Part shown: in pieces, positions 52,727-62,297 of the stretch | Numbering within the stretch: position 1 is the first letter of the stretch | How the letters are laid out: every line of letters begins with the position of its first letter | DNA from: UBA1756 sp045222555 | GTDB lineage: Bacteria > Bacteroidota > Bacteroidia > Bacteroidales > WCHB1-69 | Assembly: GCA_045222555.1 (NCBI GenBank) | Contig: JBGUYY010000029.1 | Coordinates: 124,001 to 188,000 of the forward strand | Direction: 5' to 3' | Length of the DNA stretch: 64,000 nt | Position numbers and translations under genes: made by a program | The notes under the pieces: model-generated | Told to the model about the DNA's origin: nothing | What the model saw: only the letters and a program-made list of their open reading frames with translations | Database searches by the model: none

Positions 52727-55700
52727 TATTCTTTCATGTATTTGTTGAACAATTCCGACTGTACGACGGCGCCGATGACCTTGCCAAAATTCTGCATATT
52801 GAACTCGGTCTTGTCGATGCCGAGGTAAGACATATAAATCACGTAGTATTTCACACTCTGGAGTTCCTCCTGTGTGGTGATATTTTCGAGAGGTTTATTG
52901 CTGATGATGACCATCAGGTGTTTGAGACGGGTGGAGCCCTTGTCGGTGATGTTGAGGGTTCCGGTCTTGGCATAGAAATAGTAGCCGAGTTTCTCCCATG
53001 CGGCGACTTCTCGGCTCAGGGCTTTTGCGGTGCCGGTACGGAAGTTGTCGCGCATCTGTTTGAAGATAATGGAGCGATGGAATCTCAGGTAGCTATCCTC
53101 TGTCCAGCCGGAGTTGGATGGCAGTTCAAAGAATTGGTATCCAGCTGGTTGTGAAACAGTATCGGAGAGGGTAGTCAGGTATTCGTAGCGGTTGAGTGTG
53201 GTGAGGCGCATGCCCATTTCCGCCATCTGCAAGGGAGAAACCTCCAGCGGGTTGGCGCCGAGTGACATTTGCATGAGTCCTTTCTTGATGCTGTGTTTGT
53301 CGGCGGTGTTGAGTGAGCCGGATTCAGCAAGCGACCAGCCTCGCAAGGCGGCGTTGCCATTGTTGAGGTTGGCGAAGGCGGGACCGAAATAGCGCACGTC
53401 ATACTCATTGCCGCCGACCTGCATGTTAGCGGTGTTGAGGCGGAAATTGGTGGTGAGTCCCAGCGACAGGCAGCTCTGGTTGTGCATGATAGCCGTACCG
53501 CCATCGTACCACTTGTCGCGGTCGAAGGAGTAGTCGGTGCCGCCGAGACGCACAGTCGGGAAGTTCTCCGCCCCACTGCCGGCAGGCTTCAGGATGTTGA
53601 GCATCTCCCCTACCCGCTGGTTACCGAACATGATGACCAGCGAATGGTAGAGGTTATCGGACTTCACGATGTAGTTGTTGGCAGCGTAGCCGCCATAGTT
53701 CTCCAGTGTCCATTTCTTGTCATGCGCTTCCTTTCGCGACACGCCTCCGTAGTACTCAAGGTCCAGACAGTCCACATCGGCCGGAATCGCTCCGTACTGA
53801 AGACTTTCCCATCCGATGTTCTGCTGGCTGGTGACGGCGGTATAGGCGATGGGTTTGAACGAGGAGCCCGGTCCGGGGATAAGCAACGAGAGGGCCTTGT
53901 TGCCAAAGATGTCGCGCTCGCTGGCGATACTGCCGTCTTTGTACATCTCGCTCATGAAACGGTTGAGGTAGCGGATGTTGTTGGGATCCACCTTGCGTCG
54001 CTTCTCATAATCAAACAGCAGGCGGATGCGTCCGTTGCCGTCGAGCACAACAGCCGAATAGCTGAAACTGCGCTCCACGATTCGATCGATGGCCTCGTTG
54101 AGCGCCACATCGTCGCGTTTGGCCGGTTCAGCACGTTTGATGCGTCTGAAAATCTGGTTGATAGCGTCCACCACGCGGGCATAGCGACGATTCAGGCAGA
54201 CCAGACGATGCTGTTTGCGGTCGAAGTAAAAACGGGAATTCTGCCGTTGCGACACCTGACTCTCAAAGCCTGCCTCACGGAACTGCATCAGCTGCTCAAC
54301 GGTGCGCTCATCAAGGTTGTGGCCACTGCGGTTTTCTCCATTAATAAGGTTGTAAACGGTTTTATGAAGTTCATAATCGATAGAGATGCGGATGGTAGAA
54401 TCGCGGAGAGCCTCGTCCTTGCCATACACTCCGCTCACCAGATTGGCGAAATTGTAACTCCACATCGACTCTTTCCCCAAGGGATAAAACAGCTGTCTGC
54501 GACCGTTCATCCATAGATTACGAGCGATATAGTGCTCATTATCTTTACCATAGGTCCATGTCAGGAGATTGCGGTCCTTGCCATTCTCGCGCACATTAAG
54601 GGTCACAATGTCATTGACAAGGATGCGGGTGGCTACTTGATTATTGCGGGCGCTACCCACCACGCTGTTAGCATCGCTGTTGTCAATGCAGAAAAATTCC
54701 TTGGTGCCCTTCCCCACCCTTGAGCGGATCAGGAGCAACGGCTCGGGCTGGTCGGTCCAGGAGGTGTCGAACCAGCTGACGGTGATGTTGGGGACCTTTT
54801 CACGGTATTGCCGTGAAAGTGAGTAGTCGAGCACATTTTCAATGTAATCTTTGTTAGAGAAGGAAATCTTCTTGCTGTTGGGGGATTTCACATCCACAAA
54901 TCCAAAATCAAGCGCTACCTCAGCTGACAAGATCTCTCCTTTCCACTGTATATCATCGTGCATAACCGAGGTGATGGAGTAATGCTTTTTGTTGACACAA
55001 AGACGATAGATACCGTTTCGCCTGCGCAGGTGGATTAGCTCCTCGGGATTGTCCTTATGGGGCTGTTCATTGGAAAAATAGTCGAAGAGCAGGGTATGGA
55101 AGAAACGGTTATTTTCGGTGCTGTCGGTTTTGGCTCGATAGAGTGCTGTGGGCTGGTCGCCACCAGCAGAGGGAGCTGCATACTCGATGAGGAACGCATG
55201 CCAGAGACTGTCGACTCCCACCTTAGAGAGTTGTGGAAAGTCGTTTTGGAATTCCACCAGCTCGGCATCTATCGGCCGCACTTTGGCGGAAATGCTCTCA
55301 ATGAGTTTCGACACGTCAAACTGGTCGTCAATGGCAGCCTCGTGCTGCTGGCGGTTCTCTCCTTCAGCCGCTTCCGCACGTCCCATTGGTGGGATGGCAT
55401 ATACGCAGAGAAGGGTCAGAGCGATCATCACTACCGGAATGAAATCTTTATAGATTTTCACATCGGAATCATCCCCGCTATCATCCTCATTGGAGATGAT
55501 GGGAAGCAGCACCAACAGGAAGAGTGCCACGGGGAAGAACACGGCAATACGGCTGGTGATGCTGAGGAAGGGGAAGTCTTGTCCGATGAAGACAATGCGG
55601 TTGGTGGCCGACAAGTACACAAACAAGGCTGTGGCATAGAGCAGCAGCAGCGACATGAGCAGAATTTTTCCACCCTTATTTCTCTCAAAATTATTCTCCA

Positions 55701-58377
55701 CACAGAAAATCAGCAGCAACAGCAACAAGGTGCTAACCAGACAGAAGAGTCCTTTCCGGCCATGTTCGGCCAGCACGTAGCGGGTCACGACAAGGTCGGT
55801 GGTTTGCGTGGTGTAGGAACTGCCCTGACGGAAATGCGGTTGCAACTGCAAGTAGGCGCCTTTTTCGTCGTAACGGTCAGCATACTGGTTGATAAACCAT
55901 TGGTTGTGTGCAGAGCGCATGATGAAGGTAACATCGCTGGAATGCAGGTCGTTGGCCATCAGCAGGTCGTCGATGCGCTCGTTGGGCTTGAGCTGCTGCA
56001 CCTTGGCACGGTATTTCATGTGACCTTTGTCATTCGCAATCTGTGTCAGCCAGTCGTTGCAATGGGTCAGGTCGAGCACACTTTCAATGAGCACCAATGC
56101 TGTCACCGCCAGTGCAACCCATTCCAACACCCGTTTCAATTTGCTGATGCCAAACTCTTTGTTTTTCCAAAACAGATGCCAACACAAATCGCATACAATG
56201 GCTGCAGATGCAATGCAGACAAATAGCGATAAGTGATTGAGCATCAGTATAATTAGAAGTCCTTCATATTTAACAATAAAGAAAAACATAGTGGAAAACA
56301 GCAGTACAGCAGCAATCTTGGTGATGATGTGCCTACGGACGGAGGTAGCTTGCGCCATGCTCTTGATGAGTTGGCAGATAATCAGATAATAGAGCGCGTA
56401 GCAGAGAACGAAAATGACGGCGTAGCCAGAGTCTTTCATCGCTAAGTACCCTACCAGCAGGAACCACATCAGCACCTGCGGAAAGCTAATCCCGTCGTTA
56501 CTGTCCATCTCGTCTTCCACCACACTCATCCACCACGCAAACAGGAAGTAAAGCGCTACCGGTACCGCAATGTTGAAGGCTACCGGGAGCAGGACCTTCC
56601 CCGCCACATAACACCCGGCGAGCACCACAGCAAACAGAAACATGATGCCGTATCCACCCCAGCTGCGCTTGCGGATGGGAGTTTCGTATGCAAAAGTGGA
56701 GAAAAATTCATTGATGGAATCTTTGAAAAACGCATACAACATCACCAGAACCGGCAGGGCACAGATGGGCCAGAAGGTGGAATGCCACGGTCCCATTCCG
56801 TTGCGCAGAATGGCGAATGACTCGGCACCGGCATCCTCAATGGGTACAAAAGTACTCATTCGCCATGCCAGCACCAGCCTCACCACCCCAAAACAAAACA
56901 CCACAATGTACATTGCTAACTCGGTGAATGACAGTGTGCTCGTGCGCGGAGCGCACCAACGGCACCGCCCGTCAAAATAAAAGTCGGTGAATAAGCGCAG
57001 CATCACCAGCCCGAGGAACACGAAGATGAAAACCATGAAGGCTTCCCATTGTAATGGATTGGTGGCTCGCATATCCTCCACACGGAACAGCCATTGCATA
57101 CGGTTGCCCAGCTTGAGGCGTGGACTCAACGCAAAATCCTCATTGGCCGCCACAAGGGTCTTCTCCGCATCCTTATAGAGGTCGCAGACCTCGAAATACA
57201 TGGAGTCACGGGCCGAACCCACAAAGTATCTCATCTGCGCGCTGATGTGGTTGGCATTTTTCCCATTATCAAAAATATTATAAAAATATCCGCCGTCAAG
57301 CACGGTACTGGCCGCTACGTCGGTAGAAGAGGTCATGAACAGCTGTCCGTCGCGGGGACGCAGTTTCTGCATCTTGGGAAGAACATACAGCAGCTCCACA
57401 TGTTTCTGCTGCTGCGGCACCACCCGATACACATCCGACTGGAATCTTCCGATGCCGGAAAAAAGGCGCACCTCTGATGTAAACCCCTTTGTGAAACGGC
57501 GGTTGCAATCAAACGCCGCTATCGCCTTGTCGTTGACGGTCACGTCAGCTCCGTCGTACAGGATGCCTCCCGGCATAAACAGCAGCTTGCTTGTGTTATG
57601 GTTGCCGCGTGCCGCACCGCTGGACGTGGCGTTGAGGGTTTCGCGCACCAGCAAGGCACCTTCGAGCATGGTGAGCATCTCCTCTGAGAGCTCCAGATTC
57701 CGACAACGCGACACGATCTCATTCAACGGATATCCCCTGTTGATGCGTTGCTCAAAGGTGCTGGTGTCGGGAGCCGAGTTGTTGTAGGTACAGATGTAGC
57801 GACATTTTTCTTTTTTATGCAGTATTCCCCCAGACTTATAATCCTCCATCTTCATCGTTAGCGTATTCCCTCCCACGCTCAGTTTCAAGCCTTTCTGTTC
57901 AATGTTATCTGTGATGATGGGATTGAGCAACTGGAACTCGCACGAAGATCCCTCCACGTCAAAGCAACAGAATACGGGTTCGTAGTAGTTTTGTATCACC
58001 AAGCTGTCGTGGGTGAGCATGAACAGGCCCGACTTGGTGTCCCAAAGTCCCTGTTCAAAAGCGGCATCTTGCGACACTCCCCCGCCATCGGAGACAAGAT
58101 ACAACACACTGTCGAAGGCAAAACCTTTGTGTTCCAACACATGATAATCTATATTTCGGAACACTTTCTCATCTTTAGGATAGAGGTAGCTTTTGACCGT
58201 AAACACTGCTAAAACTGCCAACCCAATGAATACCAGCGGGTAGAGTAGCAGCATGGTTCGATGTGACTGTAGGAAGTCGCGGGAGCTGTTGTGGAGCATG
58301 CGCACAATCACAAACTCCGCCACCAGCAGCAGAAGCAGCACGACAACCGATATCAGGGCAAATGAAAATATGGTCAT
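52726..58377 (-). CDS. SEDS (FtsW/RodA-like) - class B PBP fusion protein
   Basis: The ATG at 58377 gives 1883 residues; a TTG 39 bases upstream would overlap the preceding gene. Residues 1-65 hold two TM helices, 66-440 a large domain of unknown fold, and 444-960 about 13 TM helices. The last part matches the SEDS C-terminus: a long loop with TTDLVVTRYVLAEHG (Asp861 at the position of the essential SEDS Asp), two helices, GQDFPFLS (932-939, like FtsW LPF[IV]S) and a final helix. A separate TM helix (978-997), as in a PBP anchor, is followed by a periplasmic part with transpeptidase motifs: PGPGSSFKP (Ser1505, Lys1508), KSDN (1573-1575) and AKTGT (1804-1807). It should both polymerise and crosslink peptidoglycan in one chain. 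The PBP call is strong; the SEDS call is good but rests on short motifs. Confidence 0.85.
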   Translation of the reverse strand: MTIFSFALISVVVLLLLLVAEFVIVRMLHNSSRDFLQSHRTMLLLYPLVFIGLAVLAVFTVKSYLYPKDEKVFRNIDYHVLEHKGFAFDSVLYLVSDGGGVSQDAAFEQGLWDTKSGLFMLTHDSLVIQNYYEPVFCCFDVEGSSCEFQLLNPIITDNIEQKGLKLSVGGNTLTMKMEDYKSGGILHKKEKCRYICTYNNSAPDTSTFEQRINRGYPLNEIVSRCRNLELSEEMLTMLEGALLVRETLNATSSGAARGNHNTSKLLFMPGGILYDGADVTVNDKAIAAFDCNRRFTKGFTSEVRLFSGIGRFQSDVYRVVPQQQKHVELLYVLPKMQKLRPRDGQLFMTSSTDVAASTVLDGGYFYNIFDNGKNANHISAQMRYFVGSARDSMYFEVCDLYKDAEKTLVAANEDFALSPRLKLGNRMQWLFRVEDMRATNPLQWEAFMVFIFVFLGLVMLRLFTDFYFDGRCRWCAPRTSTLSFTELAMYIVVFCFGVVRLVLAWRMSTFVPIEDAGAESFAILRNGMGPWHSTFWPICALPVLVMLYAFFKDSINEFFSTFAYETPIRKRSWGGYGIMFLFAVVLAGCYVAGKVLLPVAFNIAVPVALYFLFAWWMSVVEDEMDSNDGISFPQVLMWFLLVGYLAMKDSGYAVIFVLCYALYYLIICQLIKSMAQATSVRRHIITKIAAVLLFSTMFFFIVKYEGLLIILMLNHLSLFVCIASAAIVCDLCWHLFWKNKEFGISKLKRVLEWVALAVTALVLIESVLDLTHCNDWLTQIANDKGHMKYRAKVQQLKPNERIDDLLMANDLHSSDVTFIMRSAHNQWFINQYADRYDEKGAYLQLQPHFRQGSSYTTQTTDLVVTRYVLAEHGRKGLFCLVSTLLLLLLIFCVENNFERNKGGKILLMSLLLLYATALFVYLSATNRIVFIGQDFPFLSITSRIAVFFPVALFLLVLLPIISNEDDSGDDSDVKIYKDFIPVVMIALTLLCVYAIPPMGRAEAAEGENRQQHEAAIDDQFDVSKLIESISAKVRPIDAELVEFQNDFPQLSKVGVDSLWHAFLIEYAAPSAGGDQPTALYRAKTDSTENNRFFHTLLFDYFSNEQPHKDNPEELIHLRRRNGIYRLCVNKKHYSITSVMHDDIQWKGEILSAEVALDFGFVDVKSPNSKKISFSNKDYIENVLDYSLSRQYREKVPNITVSWFDTSWTDQPEPLLLIRSRVGKGTKEFFCIDNSDANSVVGSARNNQVATRILVNDIVTLNVRENGKDRNLLTWTYGKDNEHYIARNLWMNGRRQLFYPLGKESMWSYNFANLVSGVYGKDEALRDSTIRISIDYELHKTVYNLINGENRSGHNLDERTVEQLMQFREAGFESQVSQRQNSRFYFDRKQHRLVCLNRRYARVVDAINQIFRRIKRAEPAKRDDVALNEAIDRIVERSFSYSAVVLDGNGRIRLLFDYEKRRKVDPNNIRYLNRFMSEMYKDGSIASERDIFGNKALSLLIPGPGSSFKPIAYTAVTSQQNIGWESLQYGAIPADVDCLDLEYYGGVSRKEAHDKKWTLENYGGYAANNYIVKSDNLYHSLVIMFGNQRVGEMLNILKPAGSGAENFPTVRLGGTDYSFDRDKWYDGGTAIMHNQSCLSLGLTTNFRLNTANMQVGGNEYDVRYFGPAFANLNNGNAALRGWSLAESGSLNTADKHSIKKGLMQMSLGANPLEVSPLQMAEMGMRLTTLNRYEYLTTLSDTVSQPAGYQFFELPSNSGWTEDSYLRFHRSIIFKQMRDNFRTGTAKALSREVAAWEKLGYYFYAKTGTLNITDKGSTRLKHLMVIISNKPLENITTQEELQSVKYYVIYMSYLGIDKTEFNMQNFGKVIGAVVQSELFNKYMKE

Positions 58378-58390
58378 ATCAATATTCAAA

Positions 58391-59902
58391 TTATGGTTTG
58401 ATAAAATATCCGTCAATTAAAACCTTCAGATGCTTCACTCCCAGCTCGTCCATCCAAGCGGATACCAGCTGACTGTCCTTGGAGGATTTTTCGGCATGGT
58501 TGCTTTCAAAATCTCGGCACTGCGGGATGTCGGTGTTGAAACCGGAGCGGAGGAACTGGTAGTTGGCGCACTGGTTGTCAGGCTGTCCCTTCTGTATGAG
58601 GACATAATCGACGGTGTGGTGGGCGATGTTAACCACATGCTCGAAGTACCAGGACTGGTCGTGCTGCGCAATCTTCTCATTGGCAAACTCCTTCACAAAA
58701 CTATCCCACATGGTGTCGATGAAGAGGCTGCCCGCTTCGGCGGCGCGCTGGGCATGTACGGCGTTGCTCATCACTTCGTCGAGACGCTTGTTTTCAGGAA
58801 GGGTGATGCGTGCTACGGAGGAAAGCGTGTTATAATACATTCTGATGGCATCTGAGATGCGGCTGTTCAGGTCGGTGGTGTCAGCTTTACTCTTGTTGTT
58901 CAGACAGTTGACAAATTCCTTCAATTTGGAGAGCACCATGGCATCCGTCTGTGTGATCTGCACAAAGTTCTCCCGCTGCAGAGCTTGATTCCACTGTGCT
59001 TTGGTGTTGAAGGCTGTGGACGGGAACTGCGACAGCCAAACCTCCACCAAGGCACACACGGCCTCGTATGCATGCAGCGTGATGGCAAGACGCTCCCATT
59101 CCAGCTGTTCCTTGACAGCGCTGCCCGGATGCAGGCTGCGGCAACGGTTGGCAAACTCCTCCATCACCCGCCGGGTACCATCCAGCAACAGGGCTGACTC
59201 CTTCACCTCTTCGAACTTCTCCTCCATCTGGCTTACCTTCTTATTGCACTTTTTCACCTCCTCCTGCAACTCTGCATTTTGCTGTCGCAACTGCTGAATG
59301 GTTCCTTCCTTATCTTTCAGTTTTGACTGCGCGAGCTTCATCTCACGTTCTAAGGTTAGATCGGCGGTTTTCTTCTTTTCAGTAGTCTTTTCACATTCAT
59401 TCTTCAAATCCAGCCACTGTTTCCCAAAATTGGTGCCCGTCTTCGAATCCAGTTCTATCAGTATGTCAGTCAGTGATTTGTTAAGAGGAAGGGTTAATTT
59501 GACAGCCTCCTCGTCAGTGGGTGCGGTCTTGTCGTTCGCTGCAAGCATGAACGTCAGGTGGGCTTTCTGTCCGCCTCTTCCCTTGGCAATTATCCAAAAT
59601 GAAGAGATGACCAACAGAAGGAGAATAGCGGCCACGCACCACACAATGGCCGGATGTCCCAAGGTGGGCAACAGGCAGTACGCATTGCCCATGCCCTCTT
59701 GCAACTTGCCTGCGTCAAGCTGTGCGGGATCCATTTTTTTACACAATTCTTCGGTTGCTGTCCTGCCCATTATAAGCATAACCAGCAAGACAACCGCCGC
59801 TGCAGTGCCCAGCAGCAGAATGCCAAAATAGATCCGACGGCGCAGTTTCTGTTTGGTGGAACTGGGGTTGAGATATTTGCTGAAAGGATTTTTCTGGTTC
59901 AT
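58391..59902 (-). CDS. Two-TM coiled-coil protein of unknown function
   Basis: I do not recognise this 503-residue protein by family. Two membrane helices (about 24-45 and 84-106) flank a short loop. After the second comes a soluble part with a coiled coil at about 165-240 (LTLEREMKLAQSKLKDKEGTIQQLRQQNAELQEE). A helical domain to the C-terminus contains several Cys residues. The topology resembles a membrane scaffold linking cytoplasmic and envelope parts. It lies 18 bases after the ASKHA ATPase gene and 13 bases before the SEDS-PBP gene, so a bridge between those two is plausible but inferred. Confidence 0.7.
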   Translation of the reverse strand: MNQKNPFSKYLNPSSTKQKLRRRIYFGILLLGTAAAVVLLVMLIMGRTATEELCKKMDPAQLDAGKLQEGMGNAYCLLPTLGHPAIVWCVAAILLLLVISSFWIIAKGRGGQKAHLTFMLAANDKTAPTDEEAVKLTLPLNKSLTDILIELDSKTGTNFGKQWLDLKNECEKTTEKKKTADLTLEREMKLAQSKLKDKEGTIQQLRQQNAELQEEVKKCNKKVSQMEEKFEEVKESALLLDGTRRVMEEFANRCRSLHPGSAVKEQLEWERLAITLHAYEAVCALVEVWLSQFPSTAFNTKAQWNQALQRENFVQITQTDAMVLSKLKEFVNCLNNKSKADTTDLNSRISDAIRMYYNTLSSVARITLPENKRLDEVMSNAVHAQRAAEAGSLFIDTMWDSFVKEFANEKIAQHDQSWYFEHVVNIAHHTVDYVLIQKGQPDNQCANYQFLRSGFNTDIPQCRDFESNHAEKSSKDSQLVSAWMDELGVKHLKVLIDGYFIKP

Positions 59903-59920
59903 GGTTAAAGGATTTTATGA

Positions 59921-62284
59921 TTAGAAAATATCGCCTTCTTCAGGTTGTACGGAAGGTTTATCATCGGATTTGGGCACGAGGGGCTGGTACTCCTCTTCCA
60001 CGACGGGCGGTGCCTCTTGCGGGGTGGGAATGTTGCCCAAGACTTCTTTGTCGGGAATGCTGGCAGCGAAGAAGGGGAACAGCGATCGGTTCACCTCGTT
60101 CACATGAGCATAATGGCTCTTTTCGGTGAAAAACTCCGCTTCCTCATCGGCATACTGCAGCATGAAAGTGTCGCCGACAAACAGAAGTCGTTTTTCTTTT
60201 GGCGACCGGTTCCGCGCTGTGTAATCGCTGCCACTCACTTGGATAGTCGGCTGAGAGTCGGTGATGCGCAATCCGTTATAGAAGAACTTCTCATCAGCAA
60301 CGTTGCTGCGGAAAAGTTTGGAGAGGAAGCTGCTGGATTTGGACTCAGAGGCCACCACCGGATACCCCACCATCTCGGAGTTCTCGTTGATATTGTTGGA
60401 GGTGCCCAGCAGGAACGATCCCAACAGGCAGATGCTCTTGGCCTGGTCGTCGTCGTGGCACAGCACATTCGCTTCCGGCCCCATCACCCACATCTCTCTC
60501 AGTTTCGCCTCCATGGCTTGACGGAAGGGCTGGAAGAGGAAGCCGCGTCCGGTGAACATCACCTGCTCGAACAGCACGGAATGCTCTTTGCAGTAACGGT
60601 TTAGCTCGGTGGCCACCCACTCCACAATATGGTCCACGGCCGCATTCACATATAGGTCGGTATGCGGCAGTTTCTGTCGGTTGGGGATAATGGTGTCGTT
60701 GAAATGCGCGATGAGGTTCTCCAGACGGAAGCCGGCCTGATAGTTCGGCATGTCGCCAGCATTGTACCGGCACTGGGTGTAGTTGCATTTCAGTTTTTCA
60801 AGGATGTCAACAAACTGCAGCAAGCGGCCACGGTCATCCTCCAAGGCATCCTGCAGCTTGTCGTTGAGGGTGTAGCCGTACTGGTTGCAGTAGTCACGAA
60901 CCGCTTCGTAGAAGGCGTAGGTGATGGCATTGCCGCTGATAGGGATGCCGCCACGGTAAACGCTGTCGAAACAGTTCTGATTCTCCTGCTGACGAAGGAT
61001 GGAGAAGTCGGTGGTGCCCTTGCCCGCGTCAATCACGAGGAAGTAACCCTTGCTTTTGCTTTTGAGAGCCAGTTCCTGCCCATTGATGCTCCATCGGCTG
61101 ATGGTGCGGGCACCTAAGAAAGCAGCGTCGCTCTCTGAAAGAACCTGTATCTCAACACCTTGAAAATACGGATAGTCGCTCTTCATGGCATTGAAGCCCG
61201 CGTACAGCCCTTTCACCACTTGATAAACCTTGCTCTGCGGATAGACGTTGGGCATCAGCACATTCAGCCGAAGAAAGGCGGTCCCTGTGCCGCTGCTGAG
61301 TTTCTTCAGAATGCAATGTAGGAAGTTGTTGAGCAGGATCTCCAGCACCAGCTCAGGCACCGACTCGCTGCCGAGGTTGGCCTCCACGGGGTTGATGTTT
61401 TTGCGGCTGATGGCATCCTCCTCACTACTGTCCAAGTGGATGGGCTGGTTGAGAATCTGTGGGGAATCGATGGCATCCAGCAACTTGAGGTTCGGCAGGA
61501 TGAACCGCTGCGACAGGTCCGCGGTCTTGGTCACCAGCGACTGCACAAAGTTCCGATCCCCGTACAGGTTGGGGGCATCCGCTTCGTTGATGGGCCGTTG
61601 CGGATCCCTATGGATAAAAAACACTGATTTGAAGAAGAGGTCGTTCTGCTTTCCCTGCCAGTAGTCGCCGGTCTTCTCACCGTTGTAGAAATTGCCTTCC
61701 AGCAGGTTGACAAGCGGCACATTCATTCTGTCGCCATGCACCCTGACCTGCGAGGCCTCCGAGCCGAAGTCGAGGGCGGCCTGCTTCACCTGCTGCAGCT
61801 GGCAGTAGTGTGTGACGAAGGAGTAGGTAAACTCCCGTTCTCGCTCACCGTACTGGGGGTGACGCTCCACACGGTGGTAGCAGATGGTGAAGGTGAAAGT
61901 AGTGGGGGCCGTCATCAGAGTATGGTCGATGATGATGGCGAAGTTGCGTCGTCCCCAGTGGTTGATGATTTCCACGGGCTGCCGCATATTCCGGCTCCGT
62001 TCCGGCTTCCGGAATCTTCTGTCGTACAGGTCTAACCTGCACTGCCGCTCATCCGCGTCGTAGGTGAGAACAGGCATGAGCGTTTCAAGCCGCACATTCC
62101 CGTTCTTGCCGACATAACCCTCCGTGGAGATCAGCGCAGCTCCATCAACTGGGATGGAGAAGATGACGTTGTCCGCCGATTTATGGATGATGAATTCAAA
62201 GCAATTATCCGACACATAATCCTCCTGCAGTTTGCAGATATGGATGCGCCGGTTGTTGATGGATATGGGGAGATAGTAATGCAT
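59921..62284 (-). CDS. Actin/Hsp70-like (ASKHA fold) ATPase
   Basis: The 787-residue protein carries the ASKHA nucleotide-binding motifs in order. These are phosphate-1 LDFGSEASQV (171-180), connect-1-like VLSESDAAFLGA (381-392), phosphate-2 VIDAGKGTTDFSI (417-429), connect-2-like GGIPISGNAITYAF (445-458) and an adenosine-type VMFTGRGFLFQPF (575-587). Residues 1-165 and the Pro/Glu-rich tail after 745 are extra. It lacks the usual length and C-terminus of DnaK and the compactness of MreB. A distant relation to SrfB-type proteins could be tested. As neighbour of a SEDS-PBP fusion it could act like MreB or FtsA, organising wall synthesis from the cytoplasm. Confidence 0.8.
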   Translation of the reverse strand: MHYYLPISINNRRIHICKLQEDYVSDNCFEFIIHKSADNVIFSIPVDGAALISTEGYVGKNGNVRLETLMPVLTYDADERQCRLDLYDRRFRKPERSRNMRQPVEIINHWGRRNFAIIIDHTLMTAPTTFTFTICYHRVERHPQYGEREREFTYSFVTHYCQLQQVKQAALDFGSEASQVRVHGDRMNVPLVNLLEGNFYNGEKTGDYWQGKQNDLFFKSVFFIHRDPQRPINEADAPNLYGDRNFVQSLVTKTADLSQRFILPNLKLLDAIDSPQILNQPIHLDSSEEDAISRKNINPVEANLGSESVPELVLEILLNNFLHCILKKLSSGTGTAFLRLNVLMPNVYPQSKVYQVVKGLYAGFNAMKSDYPYFQGVEIQVLSESDAAFLGARTISRWSINGQELALKSKSKGYFLVIDAGKGTTDFSILRQQENQNCFDSVYRGGIPISGNAITYAFYEAVRDYCNQYGYTLNDKLQDALEDDRGRLLQFVDILEKLKCNYTQCRYNAGDMPNYQAGFRLENLIAHFNDTIIPNRQKLPHTDLYVNAAVDHIVEWVATELNRYCKEHSVLFEQVMFTGRGFLFQPFRQAMEAKLREMWVMGPEANVLCHDDDQAKSICLLGSFLLGTSNNINENSEMVGYPVVASESKSSSFLSKLFRSNVADEKFFYNGLRITDSQPTIQVSGSDYTARNRSPKEKRLLFVGDTFMLQYADEEAEFFTEKSHYAHVNEVNRSLFPFFAASIPDKEVLGNIPTPQEAPPVVEEEYQPLVPKSDDKPSVQPEEGDIF

Positions 62285-62297
62285 AATGGATGATATT

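Noticed and set aside
53482..56226. Plus-strand frames of 344 and 389 codons opposite the SEDS-PBP gene
   Set aside because: The minus strand encodes the PBP motifs in these regions. The opposite frames lack any domain and have no promoter.
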